Shown here: positions 32,314 to 41,199 of the stretch, one piece after another
How the letters are laid out: each line of letters opens with the position of its first letter
Position numbering within the stretch: position 1 is the stretch's first letter
DNA from: Alkalimarinus coralli
Lineage (GTDB): Bacteria; Pseudomonadota; Gammaproteobacteria; Pseudomonadales; Oleiphilaceae
Assembly: GCF_023650515.1 (NCBI RefSeq)
Contig: NZ_CP096016.1
Coordinates: 1,264,001 to 1,328,000 of the forward strand
Reading direction: 5' to 3'
Length of the DNA: 64,000 nucleotides
Notes under the pieces: generated by a model
Seen by the model: only the letters and a program-made list of their open reading frames with translations
Database searches by the model: none
Told to the model about the DNA's origin: nothing
Made by a program: the position numbers and the translations under genes

Positions 32314-35019
32314 ATGCCATTCAACACCCTCAATTTTCGTTACCGTTGGCGCCCGTATCAACAGCGTGTACTTGATGCCATTGACAAGCACTTAGATGAT
32401 GATCGTTTACATATTGTGGCGGCACCCGGAGCGGGAAAAACAACGTTAGGTCTTGAGGTGTTTAAGCGGCTCGGCAAATCCACGTTGGTATTATCGCCGA
32501 CTAGAGTGATTCGAGATCAGTGGATTGATCGACTAGCTGACTTTTGTGAGTCAGGCGAAGCAGCCAGTTTGCCCTGGGTGAGCAAATCAATTCATGAGCC
32601 TAAAACGCTAACATCCATTACTTATCAGGCTCTGCACGCTCAACTCAGTGAAGAGCTGGCTGTGATAGATGATGAAGCCGAGTCTTTGGCGCTTGATGAA
32701 GGCGTCAGTGATAGTGAGTTAAATTCATTTATATCCACTCTGAAGAACAATAGCATCAGCGTCATCATATTAGACGAAGCGCATCACTTACGGGCAGAGT
32801 GGTGGCGAGCGTTAGACAACGTCTGTAAGGCACTTCCCGATATCGTTCTGGTCTCATTGACTGCAACGCCGCCATACGATGCGCAAGGTCATGAATGGAG
32901 TCGTTATGAGCAGCTATGTGGCCCAATTGATGAAGAGATATCGATCCCTGAGTTGGTTAAAGCCGGTACACTTTGCGCCCATCAGGATTATATTTGGGCA
33001 GTAGATGTCAGCTCGACCGAAAAAGAGAAAGTTAAGGAGTATGACCAGAGAGTGTTCACCCTGTGTGCTACCTTGATGGAGCAACAGGAGTTTGAAAATA
33101 TCGTACTGGCACATCCGTGGTTAAGTAAGGAGTGCATTGAGCAAGAGGTGATAAAGGCACCGGAAATTGCCATCGCAATACTCACCTTCATTAAGGAAAA
33201 AAAGCTTCAATTGCCGCAACCGTTGCTTGTGATGCTAGACCTTACAGAAGGTGATATTCCACAGCTGAGCCGACATTGGTGGCAAGTACTGGTCGAGTCG
33301 GTACTTTTCTCAAAAACATTTGAGCATAGTGATGCCCATCAAGAGTCTGTGAGTCAACTTAAAAAACAGCTTCGTTCTTCCGAGTTGCTTCATAAACGAG
33401 AGTTGTCTTTGCAGCGTTCCAGAAGGTTAGGGCGTTCACTATCGCAAAGTGTCTCGAAGGTGAAAGCGTGTATCAGCCTGCATCACCTTGAATATGAGCA
33501 ACGCGGTGATGCGCTCTGCCAGGTGGTATTGACCGATTATATTCGAGACGAAGCGCTGGTAACCGGTATTGATACTGGTGAAATTAATTTGGGTGCCTGG
33601 CCGATTTTTAAAGGTATCACTTCATCATCGCCTATTGCTGATCAAATTGCGTTGTTAACCGGGAGACTAAGTATTGTCCATACTCGACTGTTGGAAGACC
33701 TGCTCGCATTGGTTGATAGAGACCGGTTCAAGACCGAGCCAATGGGAAGTGAGGGCCAATATCAGAAAGTAACAGGCCCATTAAACCAGTTAACAACGGC
33801 GATGACATGTTTTCTCATGCGAGGGCAAATCAAAACGTTGGTAGGCACTCGTTCGCTATTGGGTGAAGGTTGGGATGCCCCAGCAATTAATTCACTGGTG
33901 CTGGCCAGCTCGGTGGGTTCGTTTATGCTGACTAATCAGATGCGCGGTAGAGCAATACGCATCGATAAAAATAAACCAGAAAAAATAAGTTCGATCTGGC
34001 ATCTGGTTGCGATTGATAACTCGTCTTGGTACTCCGGTTGGAGCGACTACTATGACTTACGAAATCGGTTTGAAACATTTGTGGGGTTATCGGAAAAGAA
34101 GCCGACCATCGAAAGTGGCTTTGATAGGGTGAATGCAACGGGCTTTGACGTGACCAGGAGGGGTAATAGTAACTCTGCTTTCACAGGAAGTTCCCTTACT
34201 AAAATCAACCCTATAACTACAAACAACGAAATGATGCGCAAACGCTATAGCAGAATAGGAACTATTCAAGCACGTTGGAACGAAGCCCTGACACTGGATG
34301 CATCAGCCAGAGTTGTGCCATCGGTTGAGACACCAACAATACCCAGCATCAGGCATTACCATTTAAAACACACGCTAAAGTATTTGCTGTTACAGCTGTG
34401 GGCCGCAGTCAGCATTGTCATTATGTTTGGACTTCAAGCGATGCCGGCGGGGGCAGAAAACGTATTCATGATTATGACGATGGCTTTAATCGGCATGATG
34501 ATTTATAAGCTGCCTCAGACGATATCTGCTGTAAAGATATTGATGAAACACTTGCCAGTTGAAGGCTCGTTGAAGCAAATAGCGCTGGCGTTGTGTGAGT
34601 CGCTTTGCCAGGCAGGGTTAATCGAGACGTCAATTTGGCGGATGAAGGTCAATATCACAGAAAGCGGAGATGGCCGGTTTTATGTTTCATTAATGGGGAG
34701 TACATTCTATGAGTCGTCGTTGTTCTCAGACTGTCTGGCGGAAATACTTGCTCCGATAGAAAACCCTCGATACCTCGTCGTCCGAGAGGGAAAGCTCTTT
34801 GGTATGGCTCGTAACGACTATCATGCAGTCCCTCTTAAGCTGGCGGTTAAAAAGAAATTTGCACAGATATTTTATCAGTCATGGTGCAAGTATGTGGGGC
34901 CAACAGAAATGATTTATACACGCAGTGCTGAAGGGCGAAAAGAACTGGTGAAGGCAAGAATGAAAGCCTTTTCGTCGACATTTAGCCGTAAGATCAAACG
35001 CCAGGATCGATGGCAATAA
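32314..35019 (+). CDS. SF2 DEAH-type helicase with C-terminal membrane segments
   Basis: The first 570 residues form a superfamily 2 helicase: Walker A AAPGAGKTT (36-44), DEAH box IILDEAHH (near 150), SLTATPP (motif III) and QMRGRAIRI (motif VI, near 541). A long insert (about 210-450) separates the two RecA-like lobes. Around residues 690-745 two hydrophobic stretches appear (YLLLQLWAAVSIVIMFGL and FMIMTMALIGMMIYKL), likely membrane helices, followed by a 150-residue soluble tail. Such a tail is odd for a helicase. It lies in an accessory region next to a phosphatase, so a defence or stress role is possible but unproven. Confidence 0.85.
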   Translation: MPFNTLNFRYRWRPYQQRVLDAIDKHLDDDRLHIVAAPGAGKTTLGLEVFKRLGKSTLVLSPTRVIRDQWIDRLADFCESGEAASLPWVSKSIHEPKTLTSITYQALHAQLSEELAVIDDEAESLALDEGVSDSELNSFISTLKNNSISVIILDEAHHLRAEWWRALDNVCKALPDIVLVSLTATPPYDAQGHEWSRYEQLCGPIDEEISIPELVKAGTLCAHQDYIWAVDVSSTEKEKVKEYDQRVFTLCATLMEQQEFENIVLAHPWLSKECIEQEVIKAPEIAIAILTFIKEKKLQLPQPLLVMLDLTEGDIPQLSRHWWQVLVESVLFSKTFEHSDAHQESVSQLKKQLRSSELLHKRELSLQRSRRLGRSLSQSVSKVKACISLHHLEYEQRGDALCQVVLTDYIRDEALVTGIDTGEINLGAWPIFKGITSSSPIADQIALLTGRLSIVHTRLLEDLLALVDRDRFKTEPMGSEGQYQKVTGPLNQLTTAMTCFLMRGQIKTLVGTRSLLGEGWDAPAINSLVLASSVGSFMLTNQMRGRAIRIDKNKPEKISSIWHLVAIDNSSWYSGWSDYYDLRNRFETFVGLSEKKPTIESGFDRVNATGFDVTRRGNSNSAFTGSSLTKINPITTNNEMMRKRYSRIGTIQARWNEALTLDASARVVPSVETPTIPSIRHYHLKHTLKYLLLQLWAAVSIVIMFGLQAMPAGAENVFMIMTMALIGMMIYKLPQTISAVKILMKHLPVEGSLKQIALALCESLCQAGLIETSIWRMKVNITESGDGRFYVSLMGSTFYESSLFSDCLAEILAPIENPRYLVVREGKLFGMARNDYHAVPLKLAVKKKFAQIFYQSWCKYVGPTEMIYTRSAEGRKELVKARMKAFSSTFSRKIKRQDRWQ

Positions 35020-35264
35020 ACGCTGATGACAGAAGGGCGCAAAGTGCTAAGTTGTAAACACTTAACTAAGTATAAAACCTATCTACACTTAGCGTTTGAA
35101 ACGCTCTACCATGAAGGGACGGCAAGGCTGAGTATTCAGATTTAAAACTATTTAAAGCTGTTCAACTCAGTCGTTTGCATGCAATGTCCATATCTAGTGC
35201 TGAATACACTAAACTGAATGAACAGCTACAAAATAAAACTATGTTAAAAAGTTAGCGTAATTTA

Positions 35265-36722
35265 ATGAGTGATTTAGAAAATATGACGCCCGATGGTCGT
35301 ACCGAGGGCTCGAGTAGAATGAAAAAACTGACAGATAGTGGTTTGGTCAATATCGACAAGCTGAGGGATCGTCGTTTTTGTATCGGTATAACGGGTCTAA
35401 GCCAAAGTGGTAAATCAACCTTTATTACCAGCTTAATAAACCAATTGTTGCAGCATAAAAATGCGCACTTACCCGGCTTTTTACCTGTACTAAATGAGCG
35501 GCTATTAAATGTAAAAGTCCACCCCTTGGAAGACCATACTTTAACGCCGTTTCCTTATGAAGACGCCTATAAGAAGCTAACCAGCCCAGAACCCCAATGG
35601 CCGGAGTCAACAAAAAATACCAGCGGTTGCTTGCTGGAGCTAAGGCTCACGCGAAAAGCCAGAAAGCTCAACCCGTTTAGGCGAGAGCACTTTTCGCTGT
35701 TTCTGGAAATACGCGACTACCCTGGGGAATGGCTCTTGGATTTACCCCTGCGCGAGATGAGTTATTCCCGTTGGTGTGCCCAGTGCAGTGCGCAATATAA
35801 CCAGCGTCCCCGCTCAGAATTACTAGGCAGCTTACTGGATGAACTTAAGCAACTTGACCCGTTAGCAGAAGTTGATGAGTCGGAGTTGGAAAGGCTGAAT
35901 AAACGCTTTATCGGCTTTCTCAATAACTGCAAATATAACGGCAAAAGCCTTAGCTTAATTCAGCCAGGCCGTTTCTTGATCCCCGGCGATGTGGTTGACC
36001 CCAGCATCTTGTGTTTTGTTCCGCTATTAAAGTGCAGCAGTTACACAGAAGGGCAGTTGAAGGCTGCAAGTGCCAATAGTTATTTTAAAGTGAGTGAACG
36101 ACGCTATAAAAGATACACCAAGGAGTTGGTAGAACCCTTTTATAAAACGTTTTTTAGCCGCATAGACCGCCAGCTTATATTGGTCGATGTAGTTAACGCT
36201 CTGAATGCGGGGCCAGAATACGTTGACGATATGCGTCAGGCGCTTGCCAATATTACCGACAGTTTTGCTTATGGCCAGCGTAATCGTTTTTTTCAGCTGT
36301 TTAGCTCAAAGATCGATAAAGTGGTGTTTGCCGCTACCAAGATTGACCAAGTAGTATCAGAAGACCATGAAGCAGTTCGAAAGTTGCTGTCGCTGGTGGT
36401 TAGTCAAGCCTATAAAAATGCGCAACATGAAGGCGTAAAACCACTTTTTGAGGCGACTGCGGCAGTGCGTTCTTCAAAGGAAATTGAGCATCAGGGAGAG
36501 CACGGGATAACGGGCGTTGAGGTCGGCGGGGCGGCTATCGGATATACTCATCCATCTATTCCGTCGCGTATTCCGGAGGGCGACGAATGGCAACCGTTTT
36601 TGGATTGGAAAATACCGGCATTAAAGCCACCGAAAGGTCTGTCATACCAGAATGCGGATGCCATACCTCATATTCGTCTTGATACTGTATTAAATGCCTT
36701 GATCGGGGATAAATGCTTATGA
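35265..36722 (+). CDS. ycjX: YcjX family GTP-binding protein
   Basis: The P-loop ITGLSQSGKSTF lies near residue 44, and the family block FLEIRDYPGEWLLDLPL follows near 150. A G4-like AATKIDQV is near residue 363. YcjX is a cytoplasmic GTPase linked in enterobacteria to the phage shock or envelope stress response. The 485-residue length is typical. It overlaps ycjF at its 3' end, the standard pairing. No ribosome binding site is obvious at ATG 35265. Confidence 0.95.
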   Translation: MSDLENMTPDGRTEGSSRMKKLTDSGLVNIDKLRDRRFCIGITGLSQSGKSTFITSLINQLLQHKNAHLPGFLPVLNERLLNVKVHPLEDHTLTPFPYEDAYKKLTSPEPQWPESTKNTSGCLLELRLTRKARKLNPFRREHFSLFLEIRDYPGEWLLDLPLREMSYSRWCAQCSAQYNQRPRSELLGSLLDELKQLDPLAEVDESELERLNKRFIGFLNNCKYNGKSLSLIQPGRFLIPGDVVDPSILCFVPLLKCSSYTEGQLKAASANSYFKVSERRYKRYTKELVEPFYKTFFSRIDRQLILVDVVNALNAGPEYVDDMRQALANITDSFAYGQRNRFFQLFSSKIDKVVFAATKIDQVVSEDHEAVRKLLSLVVSQAYKNAQHEGVKPLFEATAAVRSSKEIEHQGEHGITGVEVGGAAIGYTHPSIPSRIPEGDEWQPFLDWKIPALKPPKGLSYQNADAIPHIRLDTVLNALIGDKCL

Positions 36723-37804
36723 GTACCCAGGAACAGAACCATAATGCGCCTGTAAGAAAGAGTGGTCGACTGTTTGAAGAGTCTGCTGATTCAAGTGAGC
36801 AGGTCGTCAAACAACGCCAGGGCAAGATATTCATCCCTAATGAACAAGAAGCGTTGAATGATGTGCCAGAAGCCATTACTGATGGCGAGCGGTTACCTCA
36901 TGTTTCAGAGTATTCAGGCTTATCAATAGAAGCTATTCCCCTGAAAGGTGTAAAGTCTTTTGTGTATGGCATTGGCTTGCTGATGCTCGTTTTAATGGGC
37001 TTTGAAGTGTACTCTGTTTTTAACCGCGCAATGGACATTCATTGGTCAGTTGCTGTTGCCTTCTCGCTTATGATCACACTGGTGTTATCTCTTGGCGGGC
37101 GCTTATTGTGGCGCTATATGCGGGATCATGAGAGCTTGGCTATGCTGGAAGAGATTCAGCAGGTATCGCTTCGTTTAAGTGAGGTGAACGATGTAGGGCA
37201 TGCAGGTAAGTATGTGAAACAGCTACAGGCATTTTACGACAATAAACCTCAATTTGTTTATCTTCAACAATCGATAGAGAAACTCCCGGATTACAGTAAT
37301 GACCGAGAAGTGGTTGACCACCTTAACAGGGTATTTTTAGCGCCGCTTGATCAAGAAGCGTTGAGAAGAATATCCAATTTTAGCCTGCAAACTGGTGCTG
37401 TGGTGGCAGCTAGCCCTTGGGCCACGCTCGATATGCTGCTTTCATTATGGCGCAGCATTAAAATGATAGATGAAATCGCGCAGGTTTATGGTATACGGCC
37501 TTCGCTTGCTAATCGCTATCGGTTGTTGAAGCTGGTAATACACCAGCTAGCGTTTATCGGGGTCAGTGAGGTGTTGATTGACCAAGTGATGGATGAATTC
37601 GGTTCATCGACGCTGGTAGGCATGGCGGGGGCCAGGATAGGCCAGGGATTGGGGGCGGGTATCTATACAGCCAGAATAGGTATTGCGGCAATGAAAGTTA
37701 GTCGACCAATAGCATTTAACAAGGAAAATATGCCTAAGGCTAAATCCGTTATTCATCCGATGGTTGAAAACTTGAAGATGATGGTTAAACGATTTAGAAA
37801 CTAA
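36719..37804 (+). CDS. ycjF: YcjF family inner-membrane protein (DUF697)
   Basis: The N-terminal 75 residues are hydrophilic. Two membrane segments then follow (FVYGIGLLMLVLMGFEVYSVF and VAVAFSLMITLVLSLGG). The C-terminal DUF697-like region contains VAASPWATLDMLLSLWRSIKMID and a Gly-rich hydrophobic segment (GARIGQGLGAGIYTARIG). It is the usual partner of YcjX. I prefer ATG 36719 (MSTQEQN), which overlaps the ycjX stop as ATGA; an in-frame ATG at 36713 is also possible. Confidence 0.93.
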   Translation: MSTQEQNHNAPVRKSGRLFEESADSSEQVVKQRQGKIFIPNEQEALNDVPEAITDGERLPHVSEYSGLSIEAIPLKGVKSFVYGIGLLMLVLMGFEVYSVFNRAMDIHWSVAVAFSLMITLVLSLGGRLLWRYMRDHESLAMLEEIQQVSLRLSEVNDVGHAGKYVKQLQAFYDNKPQFVYLQQSIEKLPDYSNDREVVDHLNRVFLAPLDQEALRRISNFSLQTGAVVAASPWATLDMLLSLWRSIKMIDEIAQVYGIRPSLANRYRLLKLVIHQLAFIGVSEVLIDQVMDEFGSSTLVGMAGARIGQGLGAGIYTARIGIAAMKVSRPIAFNKENMPKAKSVIHPMVENLKMMVKRFRN

Positions 37805-37814
37805 GGGGCACTGA

Positions 37815-37970
37815 CCGGAATGGCACTTACTTAAGCTTGTCATCCTAGTGAACGGGGGGATCGATAGGGTTGTAGACTCTGTTCCAAATGGATTCCCGCC
37901 TTCGCGGGAATGACTTTTAAGACTAGGGAGTGACAGTAGTGGGTCATTATGTCTTAAGTAAGTGCCGTTC
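37815..37970. repeat. Composite inverted-repeat element after ycjF
   Basis: GGCACTTACTTAAG (37822-37835) is repeated inverted at 37953-37966, with partial match extending outward about 6 bp. Between them sits ATTCCC-N8-GGGAAT (37892-37911), a widely distributed dRS3-type palindrome. There is no coding capacity. It looks like a non-autonomous mobile element carrying a REP-like core. Confidence 0.72.
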
Positions 37971-38225
37971 GGCACTAACCGGTATTTTGCCATTTAGGTG
38001 AGGTGATGAGTTATTGAGGTTTACAGACTGCACTGACCTTAGCTATTCTTCATATCAATATGTCACATAGAGCGAGTACAAACGAGCGAGTTGTTTTAGT
38101 GCTCAATTAACGTTGTATTAGCGCTCAATTATAATAATAAGGCTGCAATCGGCAAGGTTCTTTCTGTTCCGCGCAAATAGGCGGACAGAATGGGCGGTTA
38201 GCGGCGATGTTGGAAAATTAGAATA

Positions 38226-39254
38226 ATGAGTTTGGACCAAGCAAAAGTAGTTAGTAAGGTGGTTAGGGGTTTAGTTAACCACCTTGCGAAAAAACGTCTG
38301 TCTCGTGATGTTATTTTGCGCCAACTGAATATAAGCGAATCAGACTTAAATAACCCCGATTATTTCTTTCCTCTTACTGTTTATAACAGTCTATACCGGT
38401 TTGGCGAACAGGAGACGGGAGACCGTTACCTCGGCCTTGCCTTCGGAGCAGACTCAGACCCTGATGTAGGTAGTGAATTTGGGTTAATCGCCAGCACCTG
38501 CGATACCGTGGCCGATGTGCTTAAGTATCAGCTACGGTTTTCTGTATTAGTTCGTAACTTTGACCAGTTTGAACTCATTACAGAAGGTGACGATCTGCTC
38601 ATCCGCTGGAGTAGTGAAGCAGAAGCCAGCTTTCATCTTGTAGAAGAAATATTTGCACGCCGCAGCTACTTTATTCACAAATATGTTCTAAGTTCCGACC
38701 AAGAGATATTTAAGGAGGTTCATTTTAGTCATGGCCTTAATGGTCGTGATAAAGAGCATGTTGAGTCGCTGCTAGGCTGTTCGGCCAAATTTGACCAGCC
38801 TTTTGACCAAATTATCTGCAACAAGGCATCTTTATCCTATTCTTTAAAGTCCCCTGATCGAGACTTACGCCATTTTTATGAGAGGCTAGCACAGAAAAAA
38901 CTGGTCGCCCAATCTCACGCAAGCATTGTCGACAAGGTAAGCCGATTATTAAAAAATGCACTACCTGATGTGTTATCACTCGACCATTTGAGCAAAGATC
39001 TTTCAGTTAGCCCTAGAACACTGCAGCGGCAGTTGCAAAAAAACGGCTATACCTTAAAAGAACTGTACACCGAGGTAAAAAGAACCGTGGCATTGGAGTC
39101 GCTTCGCGCAGGCCACTCTTTGATGGCGATTTCAATTAAACTGGGTTTTTCTGAACAAAGTGCATTTCAGCGAGCATTTAAACGTTGGCAGGGCTGTACC
39201 CCAAAGGAGTTTCAGCAGTTGTATCAAAATGACTCTGGTACTGACTGCAAGTGA
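38226..39254 (+). CDS. AraC family transcriptional regulator
   Basis: The 342-residue protein has an arabinose-binding-like N-terminal domain (LVNHLAKKRLSRDVILRQLN, FGLIASTCDTVADVLKYQLRF). Its C-terminal AraC helix-turn-helix pair contains LSKDLSVSPRTLQRQLQKNG and ISIKLGFSEQSAFQRAFKRW. This type commonly activates lipid or amino-acid catabolic genes. It lies 182 bp before the acyl-CoA synthetase gene on the same strand and may control that operon. Confidence 0.92.
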   Translation: MSLDQAKVVSKVVRGLVNHLAKKRLSRDVILRQLNISESDLNNPDYFFPLTVYNSLYRFGEQETGDRYLGLAFGADSDPDVGSEFGLIASTCDTVADVLKYQLRFSVLVRNFDQFELITEGDDLLIRWSSEAEASFHLVEEIFARRSYFIHKYVLSSDQEIFKEVHFSHGLNGRDKEHVESLLGCSAKFDQPFDQIICNKASLSYSLKSPDRDLRHFYERLAQKKLVAQSHASIVDKVSRLLKNALPDVLSLDHLSKDLSVSPRTLQRQLQKNGYTLKELYTEVKRTVALESLRAGHSLMAISIKLGFSEQSAFQRAFKRWQGCTPKEFQQLYQNDSGTDCK

Positions 39255-39436
39255 CTTAAATACTGAGGAATTGGTATAATTTTTTTCATATAAATAAAGA
39301 TAATATATAGCAAATTGTGAGTGTATGGCGTGCAGTGTCAATAACTCCAGGTTTTGGTCAATACGCGAGCGCTCGCTAATACTAAAATAAGAATCTATCA
39401 AATAATCTACTAATAACAGAAATAAAAGGACTTGAA

Positions 39437-41125
39437 ATGAACAACGGTAACAAGCTCTATCCCACTCCATTGGAAAAAGTTGCGCACTGGGTTAAAACAA
39501 CACCCAATAGCGTATTTCTCCGTCAGCCGATTAACGGCCAGTACAAAGAGTTTACCTGGAAAGAAGTCGATAACCAGGCACGCCGAATTGCATCTGCGCT
39601 GTTGGGGCTAGGCTTAGAGAAGGGTGATCGTGTTGCGATTTTGGCAAAGAACTCAGCCGAGTGGTTTATTACCGATTACGCGATTCAAATGGCGAGTTTG
39701 ATTAGTGTGCCGCTTTACCCAATGCAGTCGCCAGACTCCATCGAATACGTCATTAATCACAGTGAATCAAAAGCGATTATCATCGGTAAACTTGACGGTG
39801 CCAAGGAAATGGAGCCTGGTATACCACAAGGGGTTATCAAAATTGGTATGCCTTACGAGATTGATATGACGCTAGACCACAAGTGGAATGACTTGTTGGC
39901 AAAATATGAGCCTAGTCAGGAAAACCCTGTTCATGGAATGGACGATCTGATGACGCTTATTTATACCTCAGGCACAACAGGTAACCCAAAAGGTGTGATG
40001 CATACCTATGGTACATTTAGTTTTGGTGCTCAAAATGCGGTTGAAACGCTTCCCGTCGGCTCTCACGACAGGTTCTTGTCGTTCTTGCCGCTATCACATA
40101 TTGCAGAGCGTTTTATGGTGTTGGGTTGCGCCACATATTCAGGTGCCCAGGTCTCATTTGTAGAGTCTCTTGATACGTTTGCTGAAAACCTGCAAGCAAC
40201 GCTGCCGACAGTTTTCTTTGCTGTACCTCGACTATGGAAGAAATTCCAGCAGCAGATTACCGCCAAAATGCCTCAGGAAAAACTCGACAAGCTGCTACGA
40301 ATACCACTATTGAACCGCGTTGTTAAAGGGAAGATTAAAAAGGCACTGGGCCTTAACAAAGCACGCATGGTCGTGTCTGGTGCATCACCGATCGCCAAAA
40401 GTCTGCTGGAATGGTATGCCAAAATCGGCATCGATATTAACGAAGGCTACGGCATGACCGAAAACCTGGCCTATGGCCCTGCGATCAATATGCCGGGTGC
40501 CGTTAAGTTAGGTACAGTTGGCTCGGTTTCTGCTTTGCCACACAGTGAGGTTCGTATTACTGAAGATGGCGAGATTACGGTTCGCTCACCATCTCTAATG
40601 AAAGGTTACTATCTGGAACCAGAGAAAACAGCCGAAACGATCAGAGATGGATGGTTGCATACAGGTGATCGAGGTGAAATTGATAGTGACGGATACCTAA
40701 AAATAACGGGCCGAGTCAAAGACGTCTTTAAAACCTCAAAAGGGAAGTTTGTACAGCCCAACAATATCGAGGGGCTATTGATGAGGAATACCAATATTGA
40801 GCAAATTTGTGTAACAGGTTCAGGCCACTCTCAGCCTATCGTATTGGTTGAACTGACTGAAGACGCAAAATCAAGGTTGCCAGAAGGCGCTAAAGAAATA
40901 GAAGACGATATTATGAGCACGGTGGTTGAGGTCAATAAAGAGCTTGAACACCATGAAGTCATTGACCGAATTTTTGTGGTTGATGATGTATGGACGCCAG
41001 AGAATGGAATGTTAACCCCAACAATGAAAATAAAACGAAACGAAGTAGAGAAAAAGTACTCTCCGCTTTGCGACAAGTACCGGGAATCCAAAACCCGTTT
41101 CGTGTGGGAATCAGAAGAAGCCTGA
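39437..41125 (+). CDS. Long-chain acyl-CoA/ACP synthetase (AMP-forming)
   Basis: ATP-dependent activation of fatty acids to acyl-adenylate and then thioester is indicated by the AMP-binding motif TLIYTSGTTGNPKGVMHTYG and GYGMTEN. GWLHTGDRGEID and GRVKDVFKTSKGKFVQP are further conserved blocks. At 562 residues it is the size of the compact long-chain synthetases. It precedes the reductase-like gene at 41200 by 74 bp with no terminator between, so both are likely one operon. I infer that it supplies activated acyl chains to that reductase. Confidence 0.93.
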   Translation: MNNGNKLYPTPLEKVAHWVKTTPNSVFLRQPINGQYKEFTWKEVDNQARRIASALLGLGLEKGDRVAILAKNSAEWFITDYAIQMASLISVPLYPMQSPDSIEYVINHSESKAIIIGKLDGAKEMEPGIPQGVIKIGMPYEIDMTLDHKWNDLLAKYEPSQENPVHGMDDLMTLIYTSGTTGNPKGVMHTYGTFSFGAQNAVETLPVGSHDRFLSFLPLSHIAERFMVLGCATYSGAQVSFVESLDTFAENLQATLPTVFFAVPRLWKKFQQQITAKMPQEKLDKLLRIPLLNRVVKGKIKKALGLNKARMVVSGASPIAKSLLEWYAKIGIDINEGYGMTENLAYGPAINMPGAVKLGTVGSVSALPHSEVRITEDGEITVRSPSLMKGYYLEPEKTAETIRDGWLHTGDRGEIDSDGYLKITGRVKDVFKTSKGKFVQPNNIEGLLMRNTNIEQICVTGSGHSQPIVLVELTEDAKSRLPEGAKEIEDDIMSTVVEVNKELEHHEVIDRIFVVDDVWTPENGMLTPTMKIKRNEVEKKYSPLCDKYRESKTRFVWESEEA

Positions 41126-41199
41126 TACGTTCTTTTAACGATCTCTTCAGCGCAACACCGCTGTGTTGCGCTACGACAGCAAGGTAAACGGACTATACA

